Assembly (NCBI RefSeq): GCF_002531935.1
Contig: NZ_NWSV01000013.1
Coordinates: 1-64,000, forward strand
DNA from: Rhizobium chutanense
GTDB lineage: Bacteria > Pseudomonadota > Alphaproteobacteria > Rhizobiales > Rhizobiaceae
Direction: 5' to 3'
Length of the DNA: 64,000 nt
Below the pieces are notes generated by a model, which saw nothing but the letters and a program-made list of their open reading frames with translations, searched no databases and was not told the DNA's origin. Position numbers and translations under genes: made by a program. This document shows positions 37,801-45,450 of the stretch, one piece after another. Numbering within the stretch: the first letter of the stretch is position 1; the number at the start of each line of letters is the position of its first letter.

Positions 37801-38020
37801 GCTCCATCCCCGGATGGTTCGACAGGAAGATCGAGCGCTTCCATTGCCAGATGCAGGTCGAGGCAGACGGTATGCGCGACGAGATCGACGCGCCGGCGCC
37901 GAGCAACAGCATGTGCGGCACCTCGGTGTTGACGGATATAGAGCGGACGAACGCGTCCAGAGGAAGGACGCTATCATCGCGGGCCACGGCGCGGGCCAGG
38001 GTGGTATCCTGCTGGTTCAT
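34832..38020 (-). CDS. Single-chain SIR2-APAZ-MID-PIWI protein (short Argonaute fusion)
   Basis: The 1062 residues join an NAD-consuming effector to an Argonaute. The SIR2 domain (about 30-310) has GAGAS (41-45), WTTNFD (154-159), the catalytic His in CVALHGD (His199) and LGYSGRD (237-243). An APAZ-like region follows (about 340-620), then MID (about 680-790, with GIATQFLDEDTL) and PIWI to the C-terminus. PIWI landmarks are APLRIRRHAG, LSKMNWNSFD and PATLETSGQIARIG. Two PIWI catalytic Asp positions are lost: AYVGFGTSI in place of GxD, and VVIHKRFEF in place of HxD. In SPARSA systems short pAgo plus separate SIR2-APAZ deplete NAD on sensing invader DNA; here both are one chain. The ATG overlaps the preceding mini-ORF by 4 bp. 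Confidence 0.88.
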   Translation of the reverse strand: MNQQDTTLARAVARDDSVLPLDAFVRSISVNTEVPHMLLLGAGASISSRIPSASTCIWQWKRSIFLSNHPGMEQNFDELSLGMVQERIQGWLDTQPGFPRIGDEGEYGFYIDRCYPRVEDRRSFFQRHIQAAKLSSGYRIAARLAKNNLFRLVWTTNFDGLMSRALAETSVTPVEIGLDSTNRIVRTNRTGELSCVALHGDYRYDALRNTDDEVRRLDEELRQALIEQAVSSPLIVLGYSGRDNSIMEALTESYSRPGAGVLYWCGFGDGPPPEAVVALIAAARKAGRTAFYVPGAAFDDVMRRLALATLSGGDREDVLDIIAKSGTEQPAATAFTVPAGAIGGIVKSTAFKLRCPVEAYSFKPASMPEQGVWRWVREAIGDRRDLMAVPYKGRVWALGTLTSIHEVFTGPMSEVPVRVPIDVSELRHEDGAVTHLLVRSLALAIAGARNLPSEGPLLWDPKKPQRRQVDGRSYTVHDAVLLFIRRAGRDTFLVLKPTVKLFAADGSPAPKEDEKAIKLGIFGYQHNDKFDAAVEHWRRQLFGEGTQFNCPSGEDVGFLFTIDRAPVSAAIVAAPGEATIPERAAAKSVQKGFRIREPNLLFASKGGTGMVNDPHPVRGLVSNRPFDFSLTRSGMAHDIKLGVICPQPEAAATAARLTMLEQAASPSETEKDYLLDFPGFAQAFGLPLVIPRPQDLSWRAPDEPSTDLTKERGTRFAARAVIQAIDELRSAQRVNVILIVTPLRWANWRSFETDSERFDLHDFVKAYCARKGIATQFLDEDTLTDPQTCRIRWWLSLALYAKSFRTPFVLQAAGTDTAYVGFGTSIDRHGPQGRKVVLGCSHIFNQQGQGLQYRLSKVENPSFDRRQRNAFLSRDDARRVGESIRQLFFEARSALPRRVVIHKRFEFRRDEREGLLEGLAGVAEVDMVEITVDDAFRYVNSKMYSGKLEVDKFPVARGTVIPIGDQEALLWVHGSAAAIRNNWRYYQGKRRIPAPLRIRRHAGTTDLQTLATEILGLSKMNWNSFDLYTQAPATLETSGQIARIGRLMENFGEANYDYRLLM

Positions 38021-38199
38021 CGTGACTCCGCGGGCTCAAGCGGCACTGCCAGCGCAAAGCCCTCCTCGGGATAGAGTTCTTCGAAACGGGCGCGGCGTTT
38101 ACACGATGCGGCTTTGATGTTGCCTATAGACCTGATCTCCCCCAACAGCGCACCCATTGCGAACCTCACCTGCCTTCCCTTATCTGCCTTCCTATTCAT
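38017..38199 (-). CDS. Mini-ORF coupled to the Argonaute fusion gene
   Basis: A 60-codon frame starting MNRKADKGRQVRFAMGALLG and ending in ATGA shared with the Argonaute start. Its own ATG overlaps the stop of the interrupted frame upstream (8 bp). A shorter version from the internal Met15 has a better ribosome binding site (GTGAGG). The product is basic with an acidic C-terminus and no known domain. It may be a partner, an antitoxin-like factor or just a leader that sets translation of the fusion protein. Confidence 0.5.
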   Translation of the reverse strand: MNRKADKGRQVRFAMGALLGEIRSIGNIKAASCKRRARFEELYPEEGFALAVPLEPAESR

Positions 38200-38392
38200 C
38201 TTCCGGCTCAAACACATAGACGTCGCCAAGCTCAACAACGATTCTACTCAAATCAAATTCGCCGAGTACAAACTCGATCTCTTGGTCGCTGCCTAGATCA
38301 CGCACGCTGACAGTAATATTGGCTCGTACATTCAGCGTGTAGCCTTACTCAATCGATCGCCCAAACAACTCGTCTTCAGGGACAACGGGCAT
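38192..38392 (-). pseudogene. Small beta-rich frame split by one in-frame TAA, upstream of the Argonaute gene
   Basis: The frame opens with MPVVPEDELFGRSIE, meets TAA at 38345-38347, and continues in the same frame for 50 codons (YTLNVRANITVSVRDLG, then VVELGDVYVFEPEDE) to a TAG. The second part has strongly protein-like alternation and its end overlaps the next mini-ORF. It could be a nonsense-mutated gene of about 66 codons, or a short upstream peptide followed by re-initiation. It is AT-richer than its neighbours. Confidence 0.4.
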
Positions 38393-38882
38393 CTAGTCGC
38401 GCTCCAACGAGCTCGGCTAATCACGTAGAATTGGCAAATTATTAGAATACTTGCGCGATTCGTTCTAGTATTGCGGCGCGAGCATTGTTGTTAGGCTCGA
38501 AGAGTTTCAATGCCACGTCATAGAGTCGATCGGCATCGCGCAGGGATCGCAAGAGTGCCTGGTCGGAATGGCACTCCGAGCGTCGGCTTGAGCCAAGGTA
38601 AAACGACAGCTTCTCGCAACTTGATCCCAAACCTGCCAGTCCGCTCACGGCCCCATGTCAGCCATTGCCGACTACGGCGCGCAATGACTGCGAAGAGGCG
38701 CAAAGCAGTCAAGACCGCCGTCTGCCCCTTTACTGCCGTTCGAGGTCGATCCGAGGAACGTGTGCTAGAATGCGACCCGAAGGCGGAATGCGATAGACGC
38801 ACTGCGGGGAGCCGTGTGATCGTACCGGAATTCGCGTGACCGAAAGCCGACGTTGTGTTCTTGATAAGGGGAGACGAGGACG
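38393..38882. other. Stretch upstream of the Argonaute unit with one weak ORF
   Basis: The only frame of note is on the minus strand at 38442-38648 (68 codons), ending RLYDVALKLFEPNNNARAAI and a short helix. It has no clear ribosome binding site or family. The remainder holds no feature I can support. The promoter of the Argonaute unit must lie here or just downstream. Confidence 0.4.
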
Positions 38883-39992
38883 ATGCCGACAGCACAGCAG
38901 CCCAGTCTGATAGTTCGACAGAAATCTCCACCAAACATCGAGTTTCCGTTTGCGTCGCTCTCCGATTGGCTGATCCCGACCGAGCAGTTCTTCGTGCGAA
39001 ACCATTTCCCGTCGCCGGACCTCGATGCGCGAGACTGGAGATTGCGCGTTGGCGGGGCGGTGGAGCGGCCGATCGAACTTGACCTCGACAGCATCAAGGC
39101 GATGCGGAGCACGACTTTATCGGCCGTCGTCGAGTGCGCAGGCAACGGGCGCGTCTACTATGTGCCGCCGAGGGAGGGGTTGCAGTGGCAGAACGGAGCC
39201 GTCGGCAATGCCGCGTGGACAGGTGTTCTTCTGCGCGAGATTTTGGAAATGGCGGGCGTTAAGCAAACCGCCTGTGAGGTTCTCCTCACAGGCGCCGACA
39301 GCGGCGTCGTCGACGCGAACAAGAAAACGGCGTCTCCCGGCCCCATCGCTTTTGCGCGCAGTTTACCGCTTGAGAAGGCCATCGCCGACAGCACGATCCT
39401 TGCCTATTCGATGAACGGGGAGCCGTTGACGCGCGATCACGGCTACCCGCTGCGCGCCGTCGTCGGTGGCTGGTTCGGCATGGCCTGGGTCAAGTGGATC
39501 ACGGATATCACGGTTGTGGAGCAACCGTTCCTTGGCTACTGGCAGGCGCGCGATTATTTCCGTTGGGAGCGCAGCCTCGGGGAACCCAGGCTGGTCCCCC
39601 TTGCGGAGATGGAGGTCAAATCGCAGATCGCGCGTCCCGTCCAGGGGGCACGTCTCGTCGCCGGCCAACCGTACCGGATTTTCGGAGCCGCCTGGGGCGG
39701 AGAGGCTGCTATCCGGCAAGTGCAGGTCTGCACCGGAGATGGCAGGGGCTGGCGCGAGGCAAGGCTCCTCGAAACAGAACGTCCTTTTGCCTGGCGCTTG
39801 TGGGAATACATGTGGACCCCTGAAGACGTGGGGCCATATACATTGCGATGCCGCGCGACCGATGCGGCGGGGTCCGTGCAGCCCGACCTCCAGCGGTCCG
39901 ACTGCGAGAGCTACGCGGCCAATTGGATTATTCCGGTGGAGGTTACGGTCGTTCCCGAGCCACAGACCTACGCGGAGGAATTCGTGATCTGA
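38883..39992 (+). CDS. Sulfite-oxidase-family molybdopterin enzyme
   Basis: The 369-residue protein has the sulfite oxidase Moco domain with the molybdenum-ligating Cys in VVECAGNGR, and with TRDHGYPLRAVVGGWFGMAWVKWI contacting the cofactor. A C-terminal Mo-co dimerisation domain (about 250-369) follows. No signal peptide is visible, so unlike SorA it is probably cytoplasmic or exported in another way. No cytochrome partner lies adjacent. The reaction is likely sulfite or a related sulfur/N-oxide oxidation, not determinable from sequence. Confidence 0.88.
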   Translation: MPTAQQPSLIVRQKSPPNIEFPFASLSDWLIPTEQFFVRNHFPSPDLDARDWRLRVGGAVERPIELDLDSIKAMRSTTLSAVVECAGNGRVYYVPPREGLQWQNGAVGNAAWTGVLLREILEMAGVKQTACEVLLTGADSGVVDANKKTASPGPIAFARSLPLEKAIADSTILAYSMNGEPLTRDHGYPLRAVVGGWFGMAWVKWITDITVVEQPFLGYWQARDYFRWERSLGEPRLVPLAEMEVKSQIARPVQGARLVAGQPYRIFGAAWGGEAAIRQVQVCTGDGRGWREARLLETERPFAWRLWEYMWTPEDVGPYTLRCRATDAAGSVQPDLQRSDCESYAANWIIPVEVTVVPEPQTYAEEFVI

Positions 39993-40139
39993 TCACCCGC
40001 ATGGGGCGGAATGGCGGCTTTGCGGGCGCAACGCCGTCATTCGCGGTGAGATCATCGAACGGGCCGTCAGTCGGCGGACGGGCAGGGAAAGTTCGGGACG
40101 CTTGCGCTTCCTACGCGGGCAGGTTATAAACTGAACCAT

Positions 40140-40496
40140 ATGGTTCAGTATGGAAGCCCTCCCCTCGATCTCTCGTTCGCGGCGCTGTCCGATGCGACCC
40201 GCCGCGGGATCATCGATCAGCTTGGACGAGGGGACGCGTCGATCACCAGTCTCGCGGATAGGTTCCAGATGACGCTGACCGGCATGAAGAAGCACGTCCA
40301 GATTCTCGAGCGGGCGGGGCTCGTCGTCACGCAGAAGGTCGGACGGGTGAGAACCTGCAAGCTTGGGAAACGCGGCCTCGAGGCGGAGGCCGAGTGGATC
40401 GAGGCGCATCGCAAGCTCTTCGAGGCCCGCTTCGACGCATTGGACGACATCATCAGCGAACTGGAACGGGAGGGAAGCGATGAATCAGCCAGTTGA
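40140..40496 (+). CDS. ArsR-family regulator
   Basis: The 118-residue winged-helix protein starts DLSFAALSDATRRGIIDQLG and has ASITSLADRFQMTLTGMKKHVQIL as helix-turn-helix, typical of the ArsR proteins paired with SRPBCC genes. It lacks the metal-binding cysteines of ArsR/SmtB. It overlaps the next gene by 17 bp, so the two are co-translated. Confidence 0.9.
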   Translation: MVQYGSPPLDLSFAALSDATRRGIIDQLGRGDASITSLADRFQMTLTGMKKHVQILERAGLVVTQKVGRVRTCKLGKRGLEAEAEWIEAHRKLFEARFDALDDIISELEREGSDESAS

Positions 40497-40983
40497 CAGT
40501 GCAGGCGGTGCGCAGAACCGCACGTCGGTCGAGCGCAAAGGGGATCGCGAACTCGTCGTGACGCGGACATTCAATGCGCCGCCGAGCACGGTTTACAGGG
40601 CGTGGAGCCAGCCCGAGCTGTTCCAGCGCTGGTGGGTGCCAAAATCGGCACCCGGCATTTCGCTCGTATCGTGCGATATGGACGTCCATACCGGCGGCAA
40701 ATATCGGCTGGAATTCGGCGCCGGCGGTTCGGACACCATGGCCTTCTACGGCAAGTATCTCGAGGTGGTGCCGAACGAGCGCATCGTCTGGACCAACGAC
40801 GAGGGTGAGGAGGGCGCGATCACGACCGTGACCTTCGAAGAGCAAGGCGGGAGGACACTTCTGACTTTCCACGAAATCTATCCGTCCAAGGAGGCGCTTG
40901 AGGAAGCACTGCAGGGCTCGGCGGCCGCATTGCCGGAGCAGCTGGAACAGCTCGACGAATTGCTGTCCGGCATCGGCGCGTAG
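40480..40983 (+). CDS. SRPBCC/AHSA1-family protein
   Basis: From MNQPVDSAGG the protein has 167 residues with the AHSA1-type START-like fold: VTRTFNAPPSTVYRAWSQPE at the start, MDVHTGGKYRLEF and VVPNERIVWTNDE in the middle. These small ligand-binding proteins often partner an ArsR regulator, as here. Function unknown. The start is inside the ArsR gene; earlier in-frame codons are the ArsR gene read in another frame. Confidence 0.88.
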   Translation: MNQPVDSAGGAQNRTSVERKGDRELVVTRTFNAPPSTVYRAWSQPELFQRWWVPKSAPGISLVSCDMDVHTGGKYRLEFGAGGSDTMAFYGKYLEVVPNERIVWTNDEGEEGAITTVTFEEQGGRTLLTFHEIYPSKEALEEALQGSAAALPEQLEQLDELLSGIGA

Positions 40984-41105
40984 CGCGGGTCAGGAAACTC
41001 GCCTCCGGGGACTCCGAGCCTATCGATTTCTATTAGGAAATTCCCGTGTTATGATCCCGGTCCTGGCGTCGTCCGCCGTGGGTTCTGCGCACGGAGACTG
41101 ATTTG

Positions 41106-42512
41106 ATGAGCGAAATGGATGCACTTTTTGCCGCCCTGCGGCAGGCTGCCGACCCGCAGACGGTCGAGTGCATCGAAAACGTCGTCAGGCATGGCTCGGA
41201 TCGCGATCTCAATCGCATCAACGCGCTCGCTTTCGCAAATCAGCATCATCTCGATGAAGAAAAAACCATCGCAGCGCTTCTGCATGCCGCCCGCATAGGC
41301 GCGTTCGAGATGACCTGGAATGTGCTTTGCCCGGGATGCGGCGGCGTGCTTGACAGCGGCGCGACCCTCAAAGGGGTCTCGCAAGAGACCTACCATTGCG
41401 CGCTCTGCGCAGCCGGCTACGAGCCGACGCTCGACGAGATGGTCGAGGTAACCTTCACCGTCAGCCCGCGCGTGCGCAGGATTGCCGCCCACGACCCCGA
41501 TCGGCTTCCTCCGGTTGAATATTACCGCCAGATCTTCTTCAGTTCCGGTGTCGACCTGCCGGAGGATCTGGAAGCGAAGTTTTCCCGCATCCAGCTGGAG
41601 ATGATCGAGCTGGCTCCGGGCGAGAAGGCTTTCGTCTCGCTGCAACTGCCGGCGCAGTTCGTCATCATCTTCGATGCGGTCACCCATTCGGCGCAGTTCA
41701 TCGACGTGAAGGGCGAGCCCACCGACGAACGCCAAACCCTCTCGATGGTCATCAGCCGGGCGCATGCGCTGAACGAAACGCTGACCCTGCGTCCCGGCCT
41801 GCTGCGGCTCACCCTCGAAAATCACACCGATCGCAGGGTGGTGCCGAATGTCTGCATCGCCGGCGATGAGCTGCACGACCTCTTGGGCCGCCGGCGGCCG
41901 TTTCTGACAGCCAAGCGCCTGCTGACCAACCAGAGCTTCCGCGACATCTACCGGACCGATACGCTCGACGTCGACCAGCGCCTCAAGATCACCAGCCTGA
42001 CTTTCCTCTTCACCGACTTGAGGGGCTCGACCGCGCTTTACGAACGTGTCGGCGACCTTGCCGCCTTCGATCTGGTGCGCGCCCATTTCAGGGTTCTCCA
42101 CGAGATCGTCGCCACAGAGGCCGGCGCTGTCGTCAAGACCATTGGCGATGCGGTGATGGCGACCTTCCCGAGCCCCGACCGCGCAGTGGCGGCCGCGCTC
42201 CGGATGCGGGAGGCCATGCTTCGCCTGAATACCGAACATGGCAGCGACGATCTTCTCCTGAAGATCGGCATCCATGAAGGCCCATGCCTTGCCGTCAACC
42301 TGAACGACCGGCAGGATTATTTCGGCCAGACCGTCAATATCGCCTCGCGCGTCCAGGGTCTTGCCGATCCGAATGTGATCATGACGACGGAGGCGATCGT
42401 CGGCGATGCCCATGTTTCAGACATCCTGCGCGACAGCGGTATCACGTCGGCCTCGCGCATGGCAGAACTTCAGGGCATCGGCAGAGAGGTCAGAATCTTC
42501 GCCCTCTCATGA
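41106..42512 (+). CDS. Class III adenylate/guanylate cyclase with N-terminal zinc-ribbon region
   Basis: The 468-residue protein has a C-terminal cyclase homology domain with both metal Asp positions, LFTDLRGSTALYERVGD and KTIGDAVMATF, and the dimer segment GQTVNIASRVQGLADPN. The first 270 residues are a family-specific domain with a likely zinc ribbon (CPGCGGVLD ... CALC). Soluble, no membrane segments. It should make a cyclic nucleotide from ATP or GTP in response to an unknown cytosolic signal. I place the start at ATG 41106, not the TTG just before. Confidence 0.88.
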   Translation: MSEMDALFAALRQAADPQTVECIENVVRHGSDRDLNRINALAFANQHHLDEEKTIAALLHAARIGAFEMTWNVLCPGCGGVLDSGATLKGVSQETYHCALCAAGYEPTLDEMVEVTFTVSPRVRRIAAHDPDRLPPVEYYRQIFFSSGVDLPEDLEAKFSRIQLEMIELAPGEKAFVSLQLPAQFVIIFDAVTHSAQFIDVKGEPTDERQTLSMVISRAHALNETLTLRPGLLRLTLENHTDRRVVPNVCIAGDELHDLLGRRRPFLTAKRLLTNQSFRDIYRTDTLDVDQRLKITSLTFLFTDLRGSTALYERVGDLAAFDLVRAHFRVLHEIVATEAGAVVKTIGDAVMATFPSPDRAVAAALRMREAMLRLNTEHGSDDLLLKIGIHEGPCLAVNLNDRQDYFGQTVNIASRVQGLADPNVIMTTEAIVGDAHVSDILRDSGITSASRMAELQGIGREVRIFALS

Positions 42513-42670
42513 GCTTCGTCACCGACCCCGACGAGTCTGTCATCTGGCCCGTTCAAAGGGTGAACACCGCCTCCAGTTTCGCCTGCCCTACCGCGACGTC
42601 GGCCACGCGCCTGCAGATAGCGGTCGAAAGGGGCTTGCCCCCGCTGCACCTGCCGGTCAACCGCCCCACA

Positions 42671-42709
42671 CTCCGTCATCCCAGGGCATCAAGCCCTGGG
42701 ATGACGGAG
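42671..42709. terminator. 17-bp perfect hairpin between convergent genes
   Basis: CTCCGTCATCCCAGGGC (42671-42687) pairs perfectly with 42693-42709 around the loop ATCAA. It lies in the 345-bp gap between the convergent cyclase and Prc genes and could end transcription from either side or be a mobile palindromic repeat. No T-run follows. Confidence 0.6.
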
Positions 42710-42794
42710 GAGAGGTGGTGGCTGGACACATAAGCCTCGCCGGCGCGATGAAGCTGCGGCTCCGCAGCGGCGATGGAGCGACGGCAAAAACGGG

Positions 42795-42830
42795 GCCGGT
42801 GCGTTTGGCGATCTCGCCAAACGCACCGGC
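42795..42830. terminator. Second strong hairpin before the Prc 3' end
   Basis: GCCGGTGCGTTTGGCGA (42795-42811) is the perfect inverse of 42814-42830. It stands 27 bp past the Prc stop, a natural place for a terminator of the leftward gene. With the hairpin at 42671 it makes a double stem-loop between convergent genes. Confidence 0.65.
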
Positions 42831-42857
42831 GCAGCCTGCGAGGCGCCGCTTGCCCTA

Positions 42858-44951
42858 TTATTTTGTGACTGCCTGTGATGGGCCTTTCTGCAAATCCGCC
42901 TCGTCGGCCAGAATGGCGGCGGCTTCATCCAGCAGGGCGTCTTTTGCATTCTTGCGGGCATTTTCCATGGCAATATCGGCGCTCAGGCTGCGCTCGTCCG
43001 CCTGCAGGCCATCATCGCCACCAAGATCTTCGCCATCGCCTGCCTGCGCGCGAGACTTGAACCGGTTTTCCCGAGCAGCCGCTTCCTTGCGGCGTTCGGC
43101 TTCATTGAGAGAAACAACGCCTTTGTCGCGCTGCGCCTTCAGGTCGGCAATGTCTTTTATCAGGCGCTGGAAGTCCGGATCGCTCTTGACCCGGGCATCA
43201 TGGCGGCTTTGCAATGCCGGCAGCAGCGTCTGGATCGTCTCGTCGGGGGTATATTTCGCCGGCTTGATCTCGGCCCATGGCAGGGCATTGTCATAACTGG
43301 TCTCGCCGAAAGCAGTCGGGTCGGACAATCCCGGCAGGCTCAGATCAGGCGTCACGCCGCGCAGCTGCGTCGTCCCGCCGTTGACCCGGAAAAACTGGGA
43401 AATCGTCACTTTCAGCTCGCCGAATTCAGGTTTGCTGTTGTGAACCACCTGGTCGAGATCGACGACGGTCTGAACGGTGCCCTTGCCGAAACTGGGTTCG
43501 CCGATGATCACGCCGCGACCGTAATCCTGGATTGCCGCAGCAAAGATCTCCGAAGCCGAGGCCGAGCCGCGATTGATCAGGACACCCATCGGGCCTGTCC
43601 AGACAGGTGCAGCAAAATCAGCGCTTCTGACCGCGATCTTGCCGTCGCTGCCGCGCTGCTGAACGACCGGGCCATTGCCGATGAAGAGACCGGTGAGATC
43701 GATCGCCTCATCCAACGAACCGCCGCCATTGTTGCGCAGGTCGATGAGAACGCTGTCGACCTTTTCCTCGTTCAGTTCGCCGAGAAGCTTGGCGACATCG
43801 CGGCTTGCACTCTTATAGTCCTTGTCGCCTTTGCTCTTGGCTTCAAAATCCTCATAGAAGACCGGCAGCGTGATGATGCCGATTTTCCGCGTGGCGTCGC
43901 CCGCCTTGACGGACAGCACGGTTTTCCTGGCGGCCTGCTTGTCGAGACTGATCTTATCGCGCACCAGGCTGACGACACGATGCGCGGCATCGGCGCCGGC
44001 ATCGGCCGGCAGGATATCCAGGCGCACGACGGAGCCTTTTTTCCCGCGGATCATCTGCACGACTTCATCCAGGCGCGTGCCCACCACTTCCTTGATCGGC
44101 CCGTCCTTGCCCTGGCCGACGCCGGTAATGCGGTCTCCGACCGCGAGCTTGCCGGAGAGCTGCGCCGGCCCGCCGGGCACCAGCTCACGGATCGTCGTGT
44201 AGTCGTCGCGCTCCTGCAGCACGGCGCCGATACCGAACAGCGAGAGCTTCATCGAGACATTGAAATCGGCGGAAGCGGCCGCGCCGAAATAATCCGTGTG
44301 CGGATCGACGGAGGTTGCAAAGGAGTCCATGAACGACTGGAAAACGTCGTCGCTTTTAAACTGGTAAGCACGCTCGAGCGAGTTTTCGTAGCGTTTGTCG
44401 AGGGTTTCGCGAATAGCGGCGTCGGTCTTGCCGCCGAGCTTCAGCCGCAACCAGTCGTTTTTGACACGCTTGCGCCAAAGCTCATTGCTCTCGGCTTCCG
44501 ACTGCGGCCACGGCTCCTTATCGCGCAGCACCGAGAAGCTTTCCTGCGTGCTGAAATCGAAGCCCTGCTTCAGCAGGCTGCGTGCATAGGTCATCCGGTC
44601 GACAACGCGCTGTTCATAGGCGTTGAAAATCGCAAACGGGATCTTCAAGTCCTGCTTTTCGATCGCATCGTCGATCTCGCTGCGGTCAGCCATGAACCTG
44701 TCGACATCCGTTTGCAGGAAGAGCATGCGGTCCGGATCGAGCGATTTGATGAAGCTGTCCATGATCCTTTGCGACAAGGCGTCGTCGAGCGGAACGGGTT
44801 TGTAGCTGTATCGCGACAGAAATTGTGCGCTCAACTGAGCCGCCTGCGCCTGCCGCTTCAGCGGCGCCAAAGCCGGCGGCGAGGCAACTTCAGCATATGC
44901 GGACTGTGCGAGGGCAAGAAATGCTGCAAGAAAAACGTAGGGTATGCGCAT
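42858..44951 (-). CDS. prc: Carboxy-terminal (tail-specific) processing protease Prc
   Basis: The 697-residue S41 protease has a signal peptide (ALAQSAYA), an N-terminal helical domain, a PDZ domain (ELVPGGPAQLSGKLAVGDRI) and the catalytic Ser/Lys pair in INRGSASASEIFA and GEPSFGKGTVQTV. Its length fits Prc (about 680) rather than the shorter CtpA. It cleaves periplasmic proteins from their C-termini and trims cell-wall enzymes and lipoproteins. The last 80 residues are charged and helical. It is a single leftward gene flanked by hairpins. Confidence 0.93.
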   Translation of the reverse strand: MRIPYVFLAAFLALAQSAYAEVASPPALAPLKRQAQAAQLSAQFLSRYSYKPVPLDDALSQRIMDSFIKSLDPDRMLFLQTDVDRFMADRSEIDDAIEKQDLKIPFAIFNAYEQRVVDRMTYARSLLKQGFDFSTQESFSVLRDKEPWPQSEAESNELWRKRVKNDWLRLKLGGKTDAAIRETLDKRYENSLERAYQFKSDDVFQSFMDSFATSVDPHTDYFGAAASADFNVSMKLSLFGIGAVLQERDDYTTIRELVPGGPAQLSGKLAVGDRITGVGQGKDGPIKEVVGTRLDEVVQMIRGKKGSVVRLDILPADAGADAAHRVVSLVRDKISLDKQAARKTVLSVKAGDATRKIGIITLPVFYEDFEAKSKGDKDYKSASRDVAKLLGELNEEKVDSVLIDLRNNGGGSLDEAIDLTGLFIGNGPVVQQRGSDGKIAVRSADFAAPVWTGPMGVLINRGSASASEIFAAAIQDYGRGVIIGEPSFGKGTVQTVVDLDQVVHNSKPEFGELKVTISQFFRVNGGTTQLRGVTPDLSLPGLSDPTAFGETSYDNALPWAEIKPAKYTPDETIQTLLPALQSRHDARVKSDPDFQRLIKDIADLKAQRDKGVVSLNEAERRKEAAARENRFKSRAQAGDGEDLGGDDGLQADERSLSADIAMENARKNAKDALLDEAAAILADEADLQKGPSQAVTK

Positions 44952-45450
44952 TCAGCGTTGATCCAATTCATGCTGCCTGATGTCGATGGGTGATCTAGGT
45001 GAGACAATTATGGTCTTTTGGCAAGCAGGTGGCAAATAACATGGTTGGCAAAGGCAGGAAAACGCATCTGGGGCGATCGGTTGGAAGGCGATGAAGCGTA
45101 TCTGAGTTTTCAGAATAACGCGGGAAAGCAAAGTTTGCGTCAGAGGGGCATGGGGAAAGGCAGCCGCCGGACGGCCCTTGCTAGCCAAAATGTGGGGCCG
45201 GGAGGAACGGCCGGACACATCGGCATGGAGCTAGTTTAATTGTCGTCCGAACTGTCGATAGGGTCCTGGAAGCATTCTTGAACGAACTTTGTCTCACCGA
45301 CTATTTGTCACCTCCGGCAATACTGGACAAGCCCGAGCCACCGGAGTTTGAATGATTTGGGCGTGCCGATTTCCGCTTCCAATCCAGTGAGGCGGGCTAC
45401 TGAAGCAGCCCACCTCGATAGGTACGGGATACCAGGCGCTCTAATCGCTT
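44952..45450. other. Intergenic stretch, left flank of the FRG/DUF262 pair
   Basis: The 500 bases contain no frame with a ribosome binding site or motif. Composition shifts from rhizobial GC to a lower GC toward the DUF262 gene, in keeping with an insertion boundary. No repeats bounding the pair were seen. Confidence 0.45.

Noticed and set aside
34832..38020. Reading the Argonaute fusion as a catalytically active slicer
   Set aside because: The PIWI positions for two catalytic Asp residues read GFG and KRF, so DNA or RNA cleavage by PIWI is not expected; the effector is the SIR2 domain.
43200..44993. A long plus-strand frame across the Prc gene
   Set aside because: Antisense shadow; the minus strand encodes a complete S41 protease with signal peptide and catalytic pair.
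45018..45239. A 73-codon plus-strand ORF upstream of the FRG/DUF262 pair
   Set aside because: No ribosome binding site, no motif, and non-coding-like composition.
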